Source: Candidatus Mcinerneyibacteriota bacterium
GTDB taxonomy: Bacteria > Macinerneyibacteriota > Macinerneyibacteria > Macinerneyibacteriales > DSCS01
Assembly (NCBI GenBank): GCA_016937175.1
Contig: JAFGWL010000056.1
Location: 62,001-126,000, forward strand
DNA length: 64,000 nucleotides
Reading direction: 5' to 3'
Below, piece by piece: positions 17,763 to 27,106 of the stretch. The notes below the pieces were generated by a model. The model searched no databases. It was given only the letters and a program-made list of their open reading frames with translations, and had not been told where the DNA came from. Within the stretch, counting starts at the first letter, position 1. The number at the start of each line of letters is the position of its first letter. Both the position numbers and the translations under genes were made by a program.

Positions 17763-19226
17763 CTATTCTCCTTTTTTTTCATTTCTCATTCTTATAAAAG
17801 CATCTTTTCCCATGAGTTGTCCGGTCAAAAGAGGATAGGCTTCATGGAGTTTCTCCCGTATCATCTCTGACAAGGCCCGGATCCCCCATTGGGCATGGGT
17901 GTCGCTCCGGAGACGGACAAAATGGTACCATTCGCGGAGGTTGGCTTTGACCACGACTTTTCGTCTGTGGGCATTGGTAAGGACATAGCCTGCCCCGTTC
18001 TTATCGTATAATCTCACTTTCTCATAAAATTCATTGACTCTTTCGATCTCTTCCATGAAAGAGCCTTCTTCCCCTATCTCTTTGATGGAATCGGGGACCG
18101 TAACCCCCAGGCCGGGAGTGTATTCCCCCGTTAGCCGGCTCATCAGGCGATGCCTTTTCAGCTGGGCATAACAGGAGGCCGAGGCCAGGACTTCAAATGT
18201 CGCTGTGGCCAGTTCAAAGGCCCTGTCCACGCTGTCATAAAAGTTGATCCCCTTCATCGCCTCCCTGATAACGCTCTTCTTGTCAATGGTTTTGATATTG
18301 TCCAGAAGGGCCTGATAATCATGGCCGGAATCTTCAAAGACCAGTCCGGCCACTACCTTATCCTCACCGTCTGACGTCCATGAAACCAGACGGACGATAT
18401 CGGGGCCGGGATCCAGTCGTTGTGTTTTGACTGGGAATCCTCCCCGCCAGGCTTTCACATCATATTCTCCGGGCTCATGGAAAACGACCAGCGAGGGAAC
18501 CTTGTCCCGGACCAGGCTGAATATCTCGTCTCCCAGCATGCGGACCTCATACAACGGGGAGGCTGCCATCTGACGAAGTATATATTCGAGGTTTCTGGCG
18601 TTGACTGTCATCCCCATCTGCGATGTGGTGGCCAGAGAGAGGATATACCGGGCGTCCTCTTTCGCCTTTCCCGTCAGCTCCCGTTCTGAAATCCGGGGTT
18701 CCTTCTCTTTGAAATATTCGAGGAGAGCGGTGTAGTACCGGTTATAGAGGTTGTTTTCTCTCTCCAGGAGTTCCCTGAACTCCCGGGTAAGCTCCTTATC
18801 GTCTTTGATCTCATCGGGAGTGATAAAATCTTTTCCAAGTTTAATATACCTTTGTGATTTTTCTGTAAAAGAGAGGAGGCGATGCTCCTGGAGCCATTCT
18901 GAAGCCAGGCGGGAGATTCCGAGAAGATCAAAATTGAAGACGGCATGCTCGGCAATAGATCCGTGCCCCATCCCGTAGATGATCTTTTCATTGGACCTCC
19001 GGGCCTTTTCGACTTCCCGGACAGCCTGGCTTCTCAGCTCCTCAACGGAGAGAGGCGACCGGCTGATGCGGGCATAGGCTGCTGAGATGGTTTCAGGGGT
19101 AAGAGCTCCGTTTTTCAGCAGGCGGATCAGTTCATCCCGGGATCTTTCGTCCTCTTCCAGCAGGGCTTTTTCCATAAGTTGCAGAAGTGACATGTCAATA
19201 TTCATGCCGGCAAGAATAACCTTCAT
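17763..19226 (-). CDS. thyX: tandem-domain FAD-dependent thymidylate synthase (ThyX-like)
   Basis: The 487-residue protein is about twice the length of classical ThyX (around 220-250) and holds two ThyX-like repeats. The N-repeat has YGMGHGSIAEHAVF (84-97), then EHRLLSFTEKSQRY (114-127), where the signature's first arginine is E but the nucleophile-position serine (S124) and RY are kept. The C-repeat has RHRLMSRLTGEY (358-369), with intact RHR but no serine at the matching place. Residues 197-219 (NARNLEYILR) and NLREWYHFVRLR near the C-terminus are the matching substrate-binding helices. If active, it makes dTMP using methylene-THF and FADH2. Ribosome site aaggggg. Confidence 0.88.
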   Translation of the reverse strand: MKVILAGMNIDMSLLQLMEKALLEEDERSRDELIRLLKNGALTPETISAAYARISRSPLSVEELRSQAVREVEKARRSNEKIIYGMGHGSIAEHAVFNFDLLGISRLASEWLQEHRLLSFTEKSQRYIKLGKDFITPDEIKDDKELTREFRELLERENNLYNRYYTALLEYFKEKEPRISERELTGKAKEDARYILSLATTSQMGMTVNARNLEYILRQMAASPLYEVRMLGDEIFSLVRDKVPSLVVFHEPGEYDVKAWRGGFPVKTQRLDPGPDIVRLVSWTSDGEDKVVAGLVFEDSGHDYQALLDNIKTIDKKSVIREAMKGINFYDSVDRAFELATATFEVLASASCYAQLKRHRLMSRLTGEYTPGLGVTVPDSIKEIGEEGSFMEEIERVNEFYEKVRLYDKNGAGYVLTNAHRRKVVVKANLREWYHFVRLRSDTHAQWGIRALSEMIREKLHEAYPLLTGQLMGKDAFIRMRNEKKGE

Positions 19227-19245
19227 GGAACCCCCTTTTTTCGCG

Positions 19246-19274
19246 AGTATACAGGAGCCTTCCGGTCAAATCAA
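19246..19274 (-). promoter_or_regulatory. probable promoter of thyX-ribonuclease operon
   Basis: TTGATT (19269-19274) and TATACT (19246-19251) on the minus strand are 17 bp apart, about 20 nt before the thyX ATG. The -35 is only a fair match. Confidence 0.5.
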
Positions 19275-19295
19275 TCCGTTTTTTGTCCCCGCCGG

Positions 19296-20546
19296 TCAAT
19301 ACCCCTGCATGGCTTTCCCCAGGGAGAAGATTGGCATGTAGATAGCTAAGGTAAGGATCAGGACCACAACGGCCATAAAAATGATAAGCATCGGTTCGAT
19401 GATCTGGCTGATCCTGTCCACCTTCTTATTGATCTCATTGTCATAAAACTGGTTGAACTTCAACAGCATATCGTCCAGGGAACCGGTCTCTTCCCCTGTC
19501 CCCACCATCTGAACAAGGATAGAGGGGTAGATGGGGCCCTCTTCCTGCATACTGGCATAGATGGTATATCCCTGCTGTATTTTTTTCCTGACTCGGTCCA
19601 GAGAGCGCCTGTAGATCTCATTATTGATGATATTGCGCGACAGTTCCAGGGATTCGAGGATATTGATCCCTGCAGTCATAAGCAACCCGAAAGTCTTGGA
19701 AAAATTTACCAAAATCCCCATCTGATAAATAGGGCCGAGATTGGGAAATTTGAGCAGGAACTTATGATAGTAGAAACGAACAGCCTCATTTGTCCTGATA
19801 AGATACTTCATCAATATCACAAGGGCGATGATGAGGATGAGTACAAAGAAGAAATTCTTCCTCATGAATTCCGCTACGGACATGATCATCAGAGTGATGG
19901 GAGGGAGTTTTGCCCCCATGTCCGAATAAATCGTCTTGAATTTAGGGATGACAAAAAGCATAACGCCCAGAGTGGCCAGGATAATAAAGGAAAAGACAAA
20001 GAGAGGGTAGCGGGTAGCCGATTTGATCTTGTCGCTGATGTCTTTCAACCGCTCCATATACTCGCTTATACTGATAAGGGTCACGTCAAGGCCGCCCGAA
20101 GCCTCGGCGCTTTTTATCATGTTGACAAAAAGGCGGTTAAAGACTTTGGGATATTTGGCAATGGAATCGGAAAAAGCGACTCCTCCCCGGATATCGTCGA
20201 TGACTTTTCCCAGGATCTCTCGGAACTCCTGGTTTTTCTCGTCCCGCGTCAATGTCTCCAGAGACTGCATAATGGGAAGCCCTGCGCTGATCATGGAACC
20301 TAATTGCCGGGAAAACATAATAAGCGTGGTAGCATCGACTGAGGTCCCTGATATATTGATCCGGTTAAGGCTTTTGATAAAATCGATCAGCGAAGGTTTC
20401 GAAGAGGCACCCTTTTCATGGATATCCAGGATCGTCTTGTCTTTGTCCCTGAGCATGGAGACAAGCTCTTCGCGGTTCACGGCAAAGATATTCTGCCTGA
20501 TCTTCTTCCCGGAAGGTTCAAAGTAGGTCACACGGTATTCAGGCAT
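19296..20546 (-). CDS. pilC: type IV pilus / type II secretion inner-membrane platform protein (PilC/GspF)
   Basis: The 416-residue protein carries two T2SSF domains, the first with SRQLGSMISAGLPIMQSLETL near 75-95 and the second with NFSKTFGLLMTAGINILESLE near 275-295. Each is followed by hydrophobic segments giving about three membrane helices. It forms the platform that couples the PilB ATPase to pilin polymerisation. The ATG at 20546 lies 1 nt after the pilB stop, with ggggaagag as ribosome site; an upstream TTG inside pilB is less likely. No pilin, pilT or pilD gene is nearby. Confidence 0.9.
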   Translation of the reverse strand: MPEYRVTYFEPSGKKIRQNIFAVNREELVSMLRDKDKTILDIHEKGASSKPSLIDFIKSLNRINISGTSVDATTLIMFSRQLGSMISAGLPIMQSLETLTRDEKNQEFREILGKVIDDIRGGVAFSDSIAKYPKVFNRLFVNMIKSAEASGGLDVTLISISEYMERLKDISDKIKSATRYPLFVFSFIILATLGVMLFVIPKFKTIYSDMGAKLPPITLMIMSVAEFMRKNFFFVLILIIALVILMKYLIRTNEAVRFYYHKFLLKFPNLGPIYQMGILVNFSKTFGLLMTAGINILESLELSRNIINNEIYRRSLDRVRKKIQQGYTIYASMQEEGPIYPSILVQMVGTGEETGSLDDMLLKFNQFYDNEINKKVDRISQIIEPMLIIFMAVVVLILTLAIYMPIFSLGKAMQGY

Positions 20547-20547
20547 A

Positions 20548-22260
20548 TCACTCTTCCCCGAAGGTGGCTGCAAAGACCTCTTCCACAGTGGTCACTCCCC
20601 TTTCGACTTTTTCCATGCCGTCATCACGCATGAGAAGCATTCCCTCACTCAAGGCCTCTGCTTTGAGTTCATCGGAGTCGGCATTACGGTAGATCATCTT
20701 ACGCAGGGATTTGCTGATGGAAAGGATCTCAAAGATCCCCACACGCCCTGAATAGCCTGTATTATTACAGGCCAGACAGCCCTGTCCTCTGTGGAGGACA
20801 GTATCTTTTTTCAGGCCGTACTTCTCCAAAGCCTCACTGTCAGCCACATAGGCTTCCTTGCAGCTGTCACAGACGCGCCGCACCAGGCGCTGGGCCACCA
20901 CCATATTGAGGGAAGAGCCCACCAGGTAGGGAGGGATCCCCATATCAAGGAGCCTGGCCACTGTGGCAGATGCATTATTCGCATGGATGGTGGAAAGGAC
21001 CATATGTCCCGTAAGAGCCGCCCGGATGGCTATCTCAGCTGTTGCCTTGTCCCTGATCTCGCCTACCATGATCACATCTGGGTCCTGACGGAGCATGGAG
21101 CGGAGGCCGGCGGCAAAAGTGAGTCCTGCTTTCTCATTCACCTGGACCTGATTGACATTGTCCATGTTGTATTCAATGGGATCCTCGATGGTGATGATGT
21201 TCTTGTCAGGGCTCACCAATTCTTTTAAAATAGCATACATAGTGGTCGTCTTGCCGCTTCCGGTGGGGCCGGAAACCAGGATAATGCCATAGGGTTTCTC
21301 GAAGTTTTCGATAAACTGGGGCAGAGCCCTGTTGGAGATCCCGAGGCTTTCCACGTCCAGCAGACCCATAGACTTGTTCAGGATCCTCATGACGATCTTT
21401 TCCCCGTAACTTGTGGGAAGGGTAGAGACGCGGATATCCACATTGTAATTCTTATGCCGGAATGAGAAACGCCCGTCCTGAGGGACCCTCTTTTCGGCAA
21501 TATTGATATTGGCGATGATCTTGATCCGGGAGACAATGGCCGCCTGAAGCTTTTTGGGCGGAGTGACGATCTCCAGAAGTTTCCCGTCGATACGGAACCT
21601 GACCTTCAGCATATACTCGAAGGGTTCGATATGGATATCTGTAGCGTTCTTGTTGATGGCCTCGATGAGAATATAGTTGACCAGACGGATGGCCGGAGCC
21701 TCATCTTCTTCGGAGACGACCATCTCAGGTTCTGTCTCCTCCTCTTTTTCAAAGGAGATCTCCCCTTCGGTCTGCATCTGGATCTCCTTGACCTTCTGGA
21801 TCTCAGAATAGAGCCGTTCGATGCTTGCGGCGATATCCTCTGCGTCAGCAAGCATGGTGACGATATTCATAGAGACGATACTTTTAAGATTTTCCAGGAG
21901 GATGATATCTTCCGGATGTTCTGTGGCTACATAGAGTTTATCCGTACGCTGGTCATACCTGATGGGAAGGACGTTATACTTCTGGGCTACTTCACGGGGG
22001 ATCTTATAGACGACGTCGGGGCTGATATTGATGAACATGTCCCGTGTGACCAGATCCACATTAAGCTGTTCAGCAAGGACGGCAAGAAAATCATCCTTGT
22101 CGACAAGGCCCAGCTCGATGATAGCCTTCCCCAGCTTGATCCCCTCTTTTTTCTGGTAGGAGAGGGCATTTTCCAGCTGCTCCTCATTGATGAGCCCTTT
22201 GCTGACAAGAAGCTCTCCGACCCGTGAATAGACATTTTTATATCGTTTGGGATCTGCCAT
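20548..22260 (-). CDS. pilB: type IV pilus assembly / type II secretion ATPase (PilB/GspE)
   Basis: The 570-residue protein has an N-terminal MshEN/T2SSE_N domain (about 10-155, with VGELLVSKGLINEEQLENAL and LGKAIIELGLVD), the type of domain that binds c-di-GMP in some relatives. The ATPase core follows: Walker A GPTGSGKTTT (331-340), the Asp box ITIEDPIEY, Walker B with RQDPDVIMVGEIRD, the His box LTGHMVLSTIHAN, and a tetracysteine zinc site (CDSCKEAY and CLACNNTGY). It powers pilus extension or pseudopilus assembly. It is 8 nt behind a STAS-domain gene and 1 nt before pilC. Confidence 0.95.
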   Translation of the reverse strand: MADPKRYKNVYSRVGELLVSKGLINEEQLENALSYQKKEGIKLGKAIIELGLVDKDDFLAVLAEQLNVDLVTRDMFINISPDVVYKIPREVAQKYNVLPIRYDQRTDKLYVATEHPEDIILLENLKSIVSMNIVTMLADAEDIAASIERLYSEIQKVKEIQMQTEGEISFEKEEETEPEMVVSEEDEAPAIRLVNYILIEAINKNATDIHIEPFEYMLKVRFRIDGKLLEIVTPPKKLQAAIVSRIKIIANINIAEKRVPQDGRFSFRHKNYNVDIRVSTLPTSYGEKIVMRILNKSMGLLDVESLGISNRALPQFIENFEKPYGIILVSGPTGSGKTTTMYAILKELVSPDKNIITIEDPIEYNMDNVNQVQVNEKAGLTFAAGLRSMLRQDPDVIMVGEIRDKATAEIAIRAALTGHMVLSTIHANNASATVARLLDMGIPPYLVGSSLNMVVAQRLVRRVCDSCKEAYVADSEALEKYGLKKDTVLHRGQGCLACNNTGYSGRVGIFEILSISKSLRKMIYRNADSDELKAEALSEGMLLMRDDGMEKVERGVTTVEEVFAATFGEE

Positions 22261-22268
22261 GTCATCTC

Positions 22269-22859
22269 CTATCGGCCGGATATTCCGGCGGTCTTCGCTT
22301 TGAGCAGTATAAGTTTGAACAGCGAGACTTTTGTATAATCATAGGCCGGGGTCCGGAGGAGTTTTTTCATCCCGGAAAGGCTGATCTGAGGGTAAGTGGC
22401 CAGGATCCGCTCGACTTTTTCCCGGAGCGTGAGGCCTTTGACATCGGTAAAGTCTTCTACTGTATCGAGATTGATATTTGTGATATCCGTAGGGGAGAGC
22501 GAAGAGTCGTAAAAGGAGAGGACCGCATCAGCCGGCTCACGGTAGTAGGAGAGGATCCGGTCGTACTCCAGAAGATGAAAAGCCTTTTCAGGGTCTTTAC
22601 GAAGAGCTGTGATCCTGATATCACCACCCCCCGCCTTGATATTGTTCAGGATCCCAATAATGGTGTTCCATCCTACGGCAGCCACGAACTCCACATCAGA
22701 CATATCCAGGACGAATTGGAGTTTTTCCTCGGCCAGGAGCCGTGTAAAGCGCTGGATAAGGATATTGGCAGTCCCTGAGTCCAGATATCCCTGAAGGGCT
22801 ATGACCGTGACCTTTTTCCCCTTCCCGGCTTCTTTTATCTCTTTGATAAGCTTTTCCAT
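22269..22859 (-). CDS. STAS-domain protein lacking the phosphorylatable serine, with C-terminal extension
   Basis: Residues about 15-115 match an anti-sigma-factor-antagonist (STAS) fold (VTVIALQGYLDSGTANIL, then FVLDMSDVEFVAAVGW at 49-64). In active SpoIIAA/RsbV proteins the second block is D-S-S/T-G; here residues 56-64 read VEFVAAVGW, so no serine or threonine stands at the phospho-site. An additional roughly 75-residue C-terminal part (about 120-196) is helical and unrecognised. It heads the pilB-pilC operon with its own promoter. I infer a scaffolding or partner-binding role, perhaps towards pili, rather than phospho-switching. Ribosome site aaagggg. Confidence 0.75.
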   Translation of the reverse strand: MEKLIKEIKEAGKGKKVTVIALQGYLDSGTANILIQRFTRLLAEEKLQFVLDMSDVEFVAAVGWNTIIGILNNIKAGGGDIRITALRKDPEKAFHLLEYDRILSYYREPADAVLSFYDSSLSPTDITNINLDTVEDFTDVKGLTLREKVERILATYPQISLSGMKKLLRTPAYDYTKVSLFKLILLKAKTAGISGR

Positions 22860-22892
22860 AAAGCCCCTTTCATCGTATGGTTTTTCTCTTAT

Positions 22893-22921
22893 ATCATATC
22901 ATGAAGGGCTCTCTTTTTCAA
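22893..22921 (-). promoter_or_regulatory. promoter of the STAS-pilB-pilC operon
   Basis: TTGAAA (22916-22921) and TATGAT (22893-22898) on the minus strand are spaced by 17 bp, 33 nt before the STAS ATG; the -35 lies just before the cdaR stop codon. Confidence 0.65.
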
Positions 22922-22925
22922 CCGT

Positions 22926-23846
22926 TTACTCGATGATGACCTGTATGCTGCTGGGATCGAGGTCAATAAGGCTGACTGCTTCGGGATGGCCGATCTCCGG
23001 AACCAGATTGTATGTCCCCTTCTCGTAGTCTCTCAGGTCCAGACTGACACTAATACTCTCCCGTAGCGCTTCTGTCTCCATGGAGACGGGGGCTTCGAAT
23101 TTGAGAGAGACTACCCGGGGGAATATAAGAGAATAGGAGCCGGTGACCCGGACAGGGATATCTCTGATTTCGGCTGTTTTTAGTTTGACAATCTCGATCT
23201 GGGCGAAGATCTTATCTTCTTCATCTCTGAGAAGAGTGGTATTCTCCGGAATATCAAGGGTAACTTCTTTGCTGAAGGACTCGGTCATCCCCTCCAGATC
23301 AAGGGGATAGGTCTCCAGGATCCCTACGCTTTTGGGCCCCCTTATCTTCACCACTGAAGGCGTCACGATAATCGGCTGCATAAGCTTATACCCTTTTGGA
23401 GGCGTTCCCCGGGAAACGATCCGAATGGGGACATATTTCTCTTCTTTCTCATCAATAACGACTCTGACGGAATCATGACGCTCGCTGATCTGAAATAGGC
23501 TGAGGTTTTCGGTCCCCATTATATTTCTTTTATCCAGGGAAAGTTCATATTTACCCTTTTCAAAACCAGTCAGTTTGACTTCATAATAGAGCTCTTTTTT
23601 CATCAATTTTATAATATCGCTACCCCGGGCCTCCACACGGACGATGACCTCCTCTGGATCCATCGAAGCGATGACGAGACTCTCTTGTAACCCTGAATAG
23701 CGGACAGAGAGGTGAAAAGCTTTCGTAACGACCCGGTTATGTACTAAAGAAAACCAGAGAAGCAGAGAGATGAAGAAAGCCAAAATCTTATATAGGGTGT
23801 TCCTGAAGAAAACGCCGGTAGGACGCTTAAGGAGTCTCTTTCCCAT
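22926..23846 (-). CDS. cdaR: YbbR-domain protein, c-di-AMP cyclase regulator CdaR
   Basis: The 306-residue protein has one N-terminal membrane helix (about 20-36, YKILAFFISLLLWFSLV) and repeated YbbR domains outside the membrane, with the typical VPVRI-type strands (VPIRIVSRGTPPKGYKL, DIPVRVTG). CdaR binds and modulates CdaA, the membrane c-di-AMP synthase encoded directly upstream. The two genes overlap by 20 nt, with ribosome site gggagg inside the cdaA end. glmM, the usual third partner, is not present in the window. Confidence 0.9.
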   Translation of the reverse strand: MGKRLLKRPTGVFFRNTLYKILAFFISLLLWFSLVHNRVVTKAFHLSVRYSGLQESLVIASMDPEEVIVRVEARGSDIIKLMKKELYYEVKLTGFEKGKYELSLDKRNIMGTENLSLFQISERHDSVRVVIDEKEEKYVPIRIVSRGTPPKGYKLMQPIIVTPSVVKIRGPKSVGILETYPLDLEGMTESFSKEVTLDIPENTTLLRDEEDKIFAQIEIVKLKTAEIRDIPVRVTGSYSLIFPRVVSLKFEAPVSMETEALRESISVSLDLRDYEKGTYNLVPEIGHPEAVSLIDLDPSSIQVIIE

Positions 23847-24672
23847 CGCCCTCCTCCCTTTTTTCCTTCTTCAGTGTCTCCTGACCCAGCCTTTCCTTCT
23901 CTATGAGAAGGTCATAGAGGACATCCTTGACCTCATTTCTGTTCATCCCTCGGGTGAGGAACTGTCCCCGATGAGCAAAGGAGATCCGCTTTGTCTCCTC
24001 GGAGATCACGATGACCCCTGCATCGGTGAGCTCACTCAGTCCTACCGCAGCCCTGTGCCTCGTCCCGAACTCGCGGGGGATATTGGCCCCTTCCGGGAGC
24101 GGCAGAACACAGCGGGCAGCATAAATACGTCCGTTACGGATAACCACGGCCCCGTCATGAAGAGGAGTGTTCAACGAAAAGATGGTCACAAGAAGCTCAC
24201 GGGTGACAGCTGCATCCAGGATGACGGCATTCTCTATGTAATTCCTGATATCAGTGTTCTGCTCGAAGACAATAAGGGCTCCTATTCTCCGTGAAGACAT
24301 CTCCATGACAGCTTCGATGATCTCATTGATATAAGCCTCCTCTTCGGAGACAGCCTTCCTCATGATGAGGGAAAAGAGCGGCAGCTTTGAGACCTTATCC
24401 AGGATGTTGCGAAACTCAGGCTGGAATAAAAGGAGGAAGAAGACTCCCCAGATGACGAGAAACAGGCTGCTGAGATAGTGGAGCATATGAAGCTGTAGCC
24501 ACTGCGCTGCAAAGAAGAGAAGAAGTATGATCATCAGGAGGATGGTCATCTGCAAAGCCTTTATCCCCTTAAACGTCAGGAGGAGAAAATAGATAATAGA
24601 GGCCACGATAAGAATATCCAGGATATCGAGAATCGTGATATTTTGCAGATAGATCAGGAAATTGATATTAAT
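23827..24672 (-). CDS. cdaA: membrane diadenylate cyclase CdaA (DacA), with a non-standard start codon
   Basis: The protein has three N-terminal membrane helices and a DAC domain with the catalytic [11 protein letters not shown] and [11 protein letters not shown] blocks. It makes the second messenger c-di-AMP from two ATP. The only standard start in frame is GTG at 24606, which would cut the first helix and has no ribosome site. The conserved N-terminus (FLIYLQ then DILDILIVA) continues upstream to an ATT at 24672 or ATC at 24666, right behind an aaagggagg site that overlaps the folE end, and then a stop codon closes the frame. I therefore place the start at ATT 24672, with ATC 24666 as the alternative. 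Confidence 0.88.
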   Translation of the reverse strand: MNINFLIYLQNITILDILDILIVASIIYFLLLTFKGIKALQMTILLMIILLLFFAAQWLQLHMLHYLSSLFLVIWGVFFLLLFQPEFRNILDKVSKLPLFSLIMRKAVSEEEAYINEIIEAVMEMSSRRIGALIVFEQNTDIRNYIENAVILDAAVTRELLVTIFSLNTPLHDGAVVIRNGRIYAARCVLPLPEGANIPREFGTRHRAAVGLSELTDAGVIVISEETKRISFAHRGQFLTRGMNRNEVKDVLYDLLIEKERLGQETLKKEKREEGDGKETP

Positions 24673-25240
24673 GCCCTCCCTTTATCAAAAAAAGAGCCTC
24701 TTCACGTGTCGATTTTCTCTTAAAAGCTCCCCGCATGGCTGATGTCACCGTCTTGGACCCCGGTTTTTTGATCCCCCGCATGATCATACAGAGGTGTTCC
24801 GCTTCAACGATGACAAAGACTCCAAGAGGGTTGACAAGATTCATAATGGTATCAGCTATCTTCGTCGTGAGTCTCTCCTGAAGCTGGGGAGCACGGGAGA
24901 TCAAGTCCACAGCCCGGGCTATCTTACTGAGTCCGGTTACACGGTTCTCCTTGGGAATATAAGCGACATGGGCTTTGCCGAAAAACGGCAGAAGATGGTG
25001 CTCACACATGGAGTAAAAGGGGATATCCTTGACGATGACCATCTCGTCTTCATCAAAATCGGCATGAAATGTCACGACGATGTTTTTAAGCTCTTCGTCG
25101 GCTCTGTGAAGCCCGCTGAAGACCTCTTCATACATGTCGGCCACCCGACGCGGAGTTTCAGCCAGGCCTTCCCGGTCAGGGTCTTCGCCGATGGCTTCCA
25201 GAAGTTCTCTGACGGCTTGCCGGATCTTTGCCTTATCCAT
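24668..25240 (-). CDS. folE: GTP cyclohydrolase I
   Basis: The 190-residue enzyme has the FolE zinc and active-site blocks [10 protein letters not shown] (C79, H81, H82), GLSKIARAV and [17 protein letters not shown] (C151). It opens GTP to 7,8-dihydroneopterin triphosphate, the first step of folate synthesis; the product pathway feeds the methylene-THF used by ThyX and the dehydrogenase at 58316-59281. Start is ATG 25240, overlapping the ftsH end by 8 nt, with a strong ggggggaggggg site; longer frames upstream lie inside ftsH. Its stop codon overlaps the presumed cdaA start. Confidence 0.95.
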   Translation of the reverse strand: MDKAKIRQAVRELLEAIGEDPDREGLAETPRRVADMYEEVFSGLHRADEELKNIVVTFHADFDEDEMVIVKDIPFYSMCEHHLLPFFGKAHVAYIPKENRVTGLSKIARAVDLISRAPQLQERLTTKIADTIMNLVNPLGVFVIVEAEHLCMIMRGIKKPGSKTVTSAMRGAFKRKSTREEALFLIKGGH

Positions 25241-27050
25241 TTGCCCCCTCCCCCCGGATGAGGGTGTCGATCTCCTCAGCTTCCAGGACTTCTTTATCCA
25301 GAAGAGCTTCGGCCAGCCTGACAAGGATGTCCTTGTTTTCAGCCAGGATCGTTTTAGCTTCCCGGTAAGCCTCTGTTACTATATTGCTTACTGAGCGGTC
25401 GATCTTTTCAGCTGTGCTTTCACTGTAGTCCCGGGTGCTTCCCAGGTCTCTTCCCAGGAAAATATGCTCCTCTTTTTTCCCGAATGTCAAGGGGCCGACT
25501 TCATCGCTCATCCCCCAGTTGGAGACCATTTTCCGAGCGATATCGGTGACTCTCTCCAGATCGTCGGAAGCACCGCTGCTGTATTCGTTGAAGATGATCT
25601 CTTCGGCGGCTCTACCTCCGAGGATACGCTGCATGAGCCCCGTAAGGTAATCTTTTGTATAGAGGTGTTTCTGGTCCAGGGGCAGAAAATGGGTCACACC
25701 GAGGGCTCTGCCCCGGGGAACGATGGTCACTTTATGGATGGGATCTCCGTTTTTAGTCAGTTTACCGATCAGGACATGCCCCGATTCGTGGTATGCGATC
25801 CTTTTTTTCTCCTCATCGGTGATGACCAGGCTTTTACGCGCTTTCCCCATGAGGACCTTGTCCTTGGCTTCTTCGAAATCTTCCATCTCCACGGATTCTT
25901 TGTTAAGACGCGCTGCCAAAAGAGCGGCTTCATTGGTCATATTCGCAAGGTCAGCACCACTCATCCCGGGGGTAGCTTTGGCCAGGATATCGAGACGGAC
26001 ATCAGCGTGGACGGGGATCGAACGGGTATGGACTTTGAGGATCTCTTCCCTTCCTTTTACATCGGGAAGGTCGATGACGACCTGACGGTCAAAACGCCCG
26101 GGGCGAAGCAGGGCCGGGTCCAGGACATCCGGCCTGTTGGTGGCAGCGATGAGGATCACACCGAGTTTCGTGTCAAACCCGTCCATCTCCACAAGAAGCT
26201 GGTTCAGTGTCTGTTCCCTCTCGTCATGCCCGCCGCCAAGCCCGGACCCTCTTGAGCGTCCCACGGCATCGATCTCGTCGATGAAGATGATAGCCGGTGC
26301 ACCCCGTTTGGCCTGTTCAAAGAGGTCACGGACCCGGGCGGCACCCACACCCACGAACATCTCCACAAAATCTGACCCGCTCAGGGAGAGGAAGGGGACG
26401 TTGGCTTCTCCCGCCACGGCTTTGGCCAGAAGGGTCTTTCCTGTTCCCGGGGCCCCCACGAGGAGGACTCCTTTTGGGATCTTGCCTCCCAGTCTCTGAA
26501 AGCGGGAGGGCGCCTTGAGGTAATCGATGATCTCTTCCAGCTCCTCTTTTGCTTCTTCACAACCGGCGACATCATTGAAGGTCACGCCCACTTCGCCTTT
26601 GGCGATCATCCTGGCACGGCTTTTGCCGAACGAGAAGGCTTTGTTGTTGCCCCCCTGCATATTACGCAGAAACATGATGAAAAAGACTACGAAGATGAGA
26701 GTAGGCAGCACATAGATAAGAAAAAGCTTCAAGTCTCCCGACGAGGGTTTTTTGATCTTGATGTCGGAATTCTGGCTGAGGAGACGATCGATGGTATTGG
26801 CCTGGTCCAGGGGGATGACCGTCGTAAACTCTGTGGCCTTATCCGGATAGGGCTTTTTGAACAGCCCTGTGACGTCCATCTCCTGAATCTCTACCGAATC
26901 CACATTCCCTGACTCCACCTGAGCGATGAATTCGCTGTAGGTGATCTCCACTGTCTTTGTGTTTTTCTGCCATTTATTCAGCCAGCTGAACGCCAGCATA
27001 AAAATAAAAAAGAGTATGATCCATATCATGACGTCTTTGAATTTACCCAT
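25233..27050 (-). CDS. ftsH: ATP-dependent zinc metalloprotease FtsH
   Basis: The 605-residue protein has two membrane helices (about 7-24 and 108-127) flanking a periplasmic domain, an AAA module with Walker A GAPGTGKT (199-206), Walker [10 protein letters not shown] and the second region of homology [20 protein letters not shown]-like at 303-322, then the protease site HESGH (421-425). It degrades membrane and regulatory proteins. It opens the ftsH-folE-cdaA-cdaR operon from its own promoter. Ribosome site aaggaga. Confidence 0.97.
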   Translation of the reverse strand: MGKFKDVMIWIILFFIFMLAFSWLNKWQKNTKTVEITYSEFIAQVESGNVDSVEIQEMDVTGLFKKPYPDKATEFTTVIPLDQANTIDRLLSQNSDIKIKKPSSGDLKLFLIYVLPTLIFVVFFIMFLRNMQGGNNKAFSFGKSRARMIAKGEVGVTFNDVAGCEEAKEELEEIIDYLKAPSRFQRLGGKIPKGVLLVGAPGTGKTLLAKAVAGEANVPFLSLSGSDFVEMFVGVGAARVRDLFEQAKRGAPAIIFIDEIDAVGRSRGSGLGGGHDEREQTLNQLLVEMDGFDTKLGVILIAATNRPDVLDPALLRPGRFDRQVVIDLPDVKGREEILKVHTRSIPVHADVRLDILAKATPGMSGADLANMTNEAALLAARLNKESVEMEDFEEAKDKVLMGKARKSLVITDEEKKRIAYHESGHVLIGKLTKNGDPIHKVTIVPRGRALGVTHFLPLDQKHLYTKDYLTGLMQRILGGRAAEEIIFNEYSSGASDDLERVTDIARKMVSNWGMSDEVGPLTFGKKEEHIFLGRDLGSTRDYSESTAEKIDRSVSNIVTEAYREAKTILAENKDILVRLAEALLDKEVLEAEEIDTLIRGEGANG

Positions 27051-27078
27051 GCACAGTTCTCCTTAATCCTTTTGATGA

Positions 27079-27106
27079 ATTGTAAAGAAACAGGCTTAAA
27101 AGTCAA
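27079..27106 (-). promoter_or_regulatory. promoter of the ftsH operon
   Basis: TTGACT (27101-27106) and TACAAT (27079-27084) on the minus strand are 16 bp apart; the -35 overlaps the last codon and stop of the Nudix gene. Start of transcription is expected near 27072, about 22 nt before the ftsH ATG. Confidence 0.7.
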
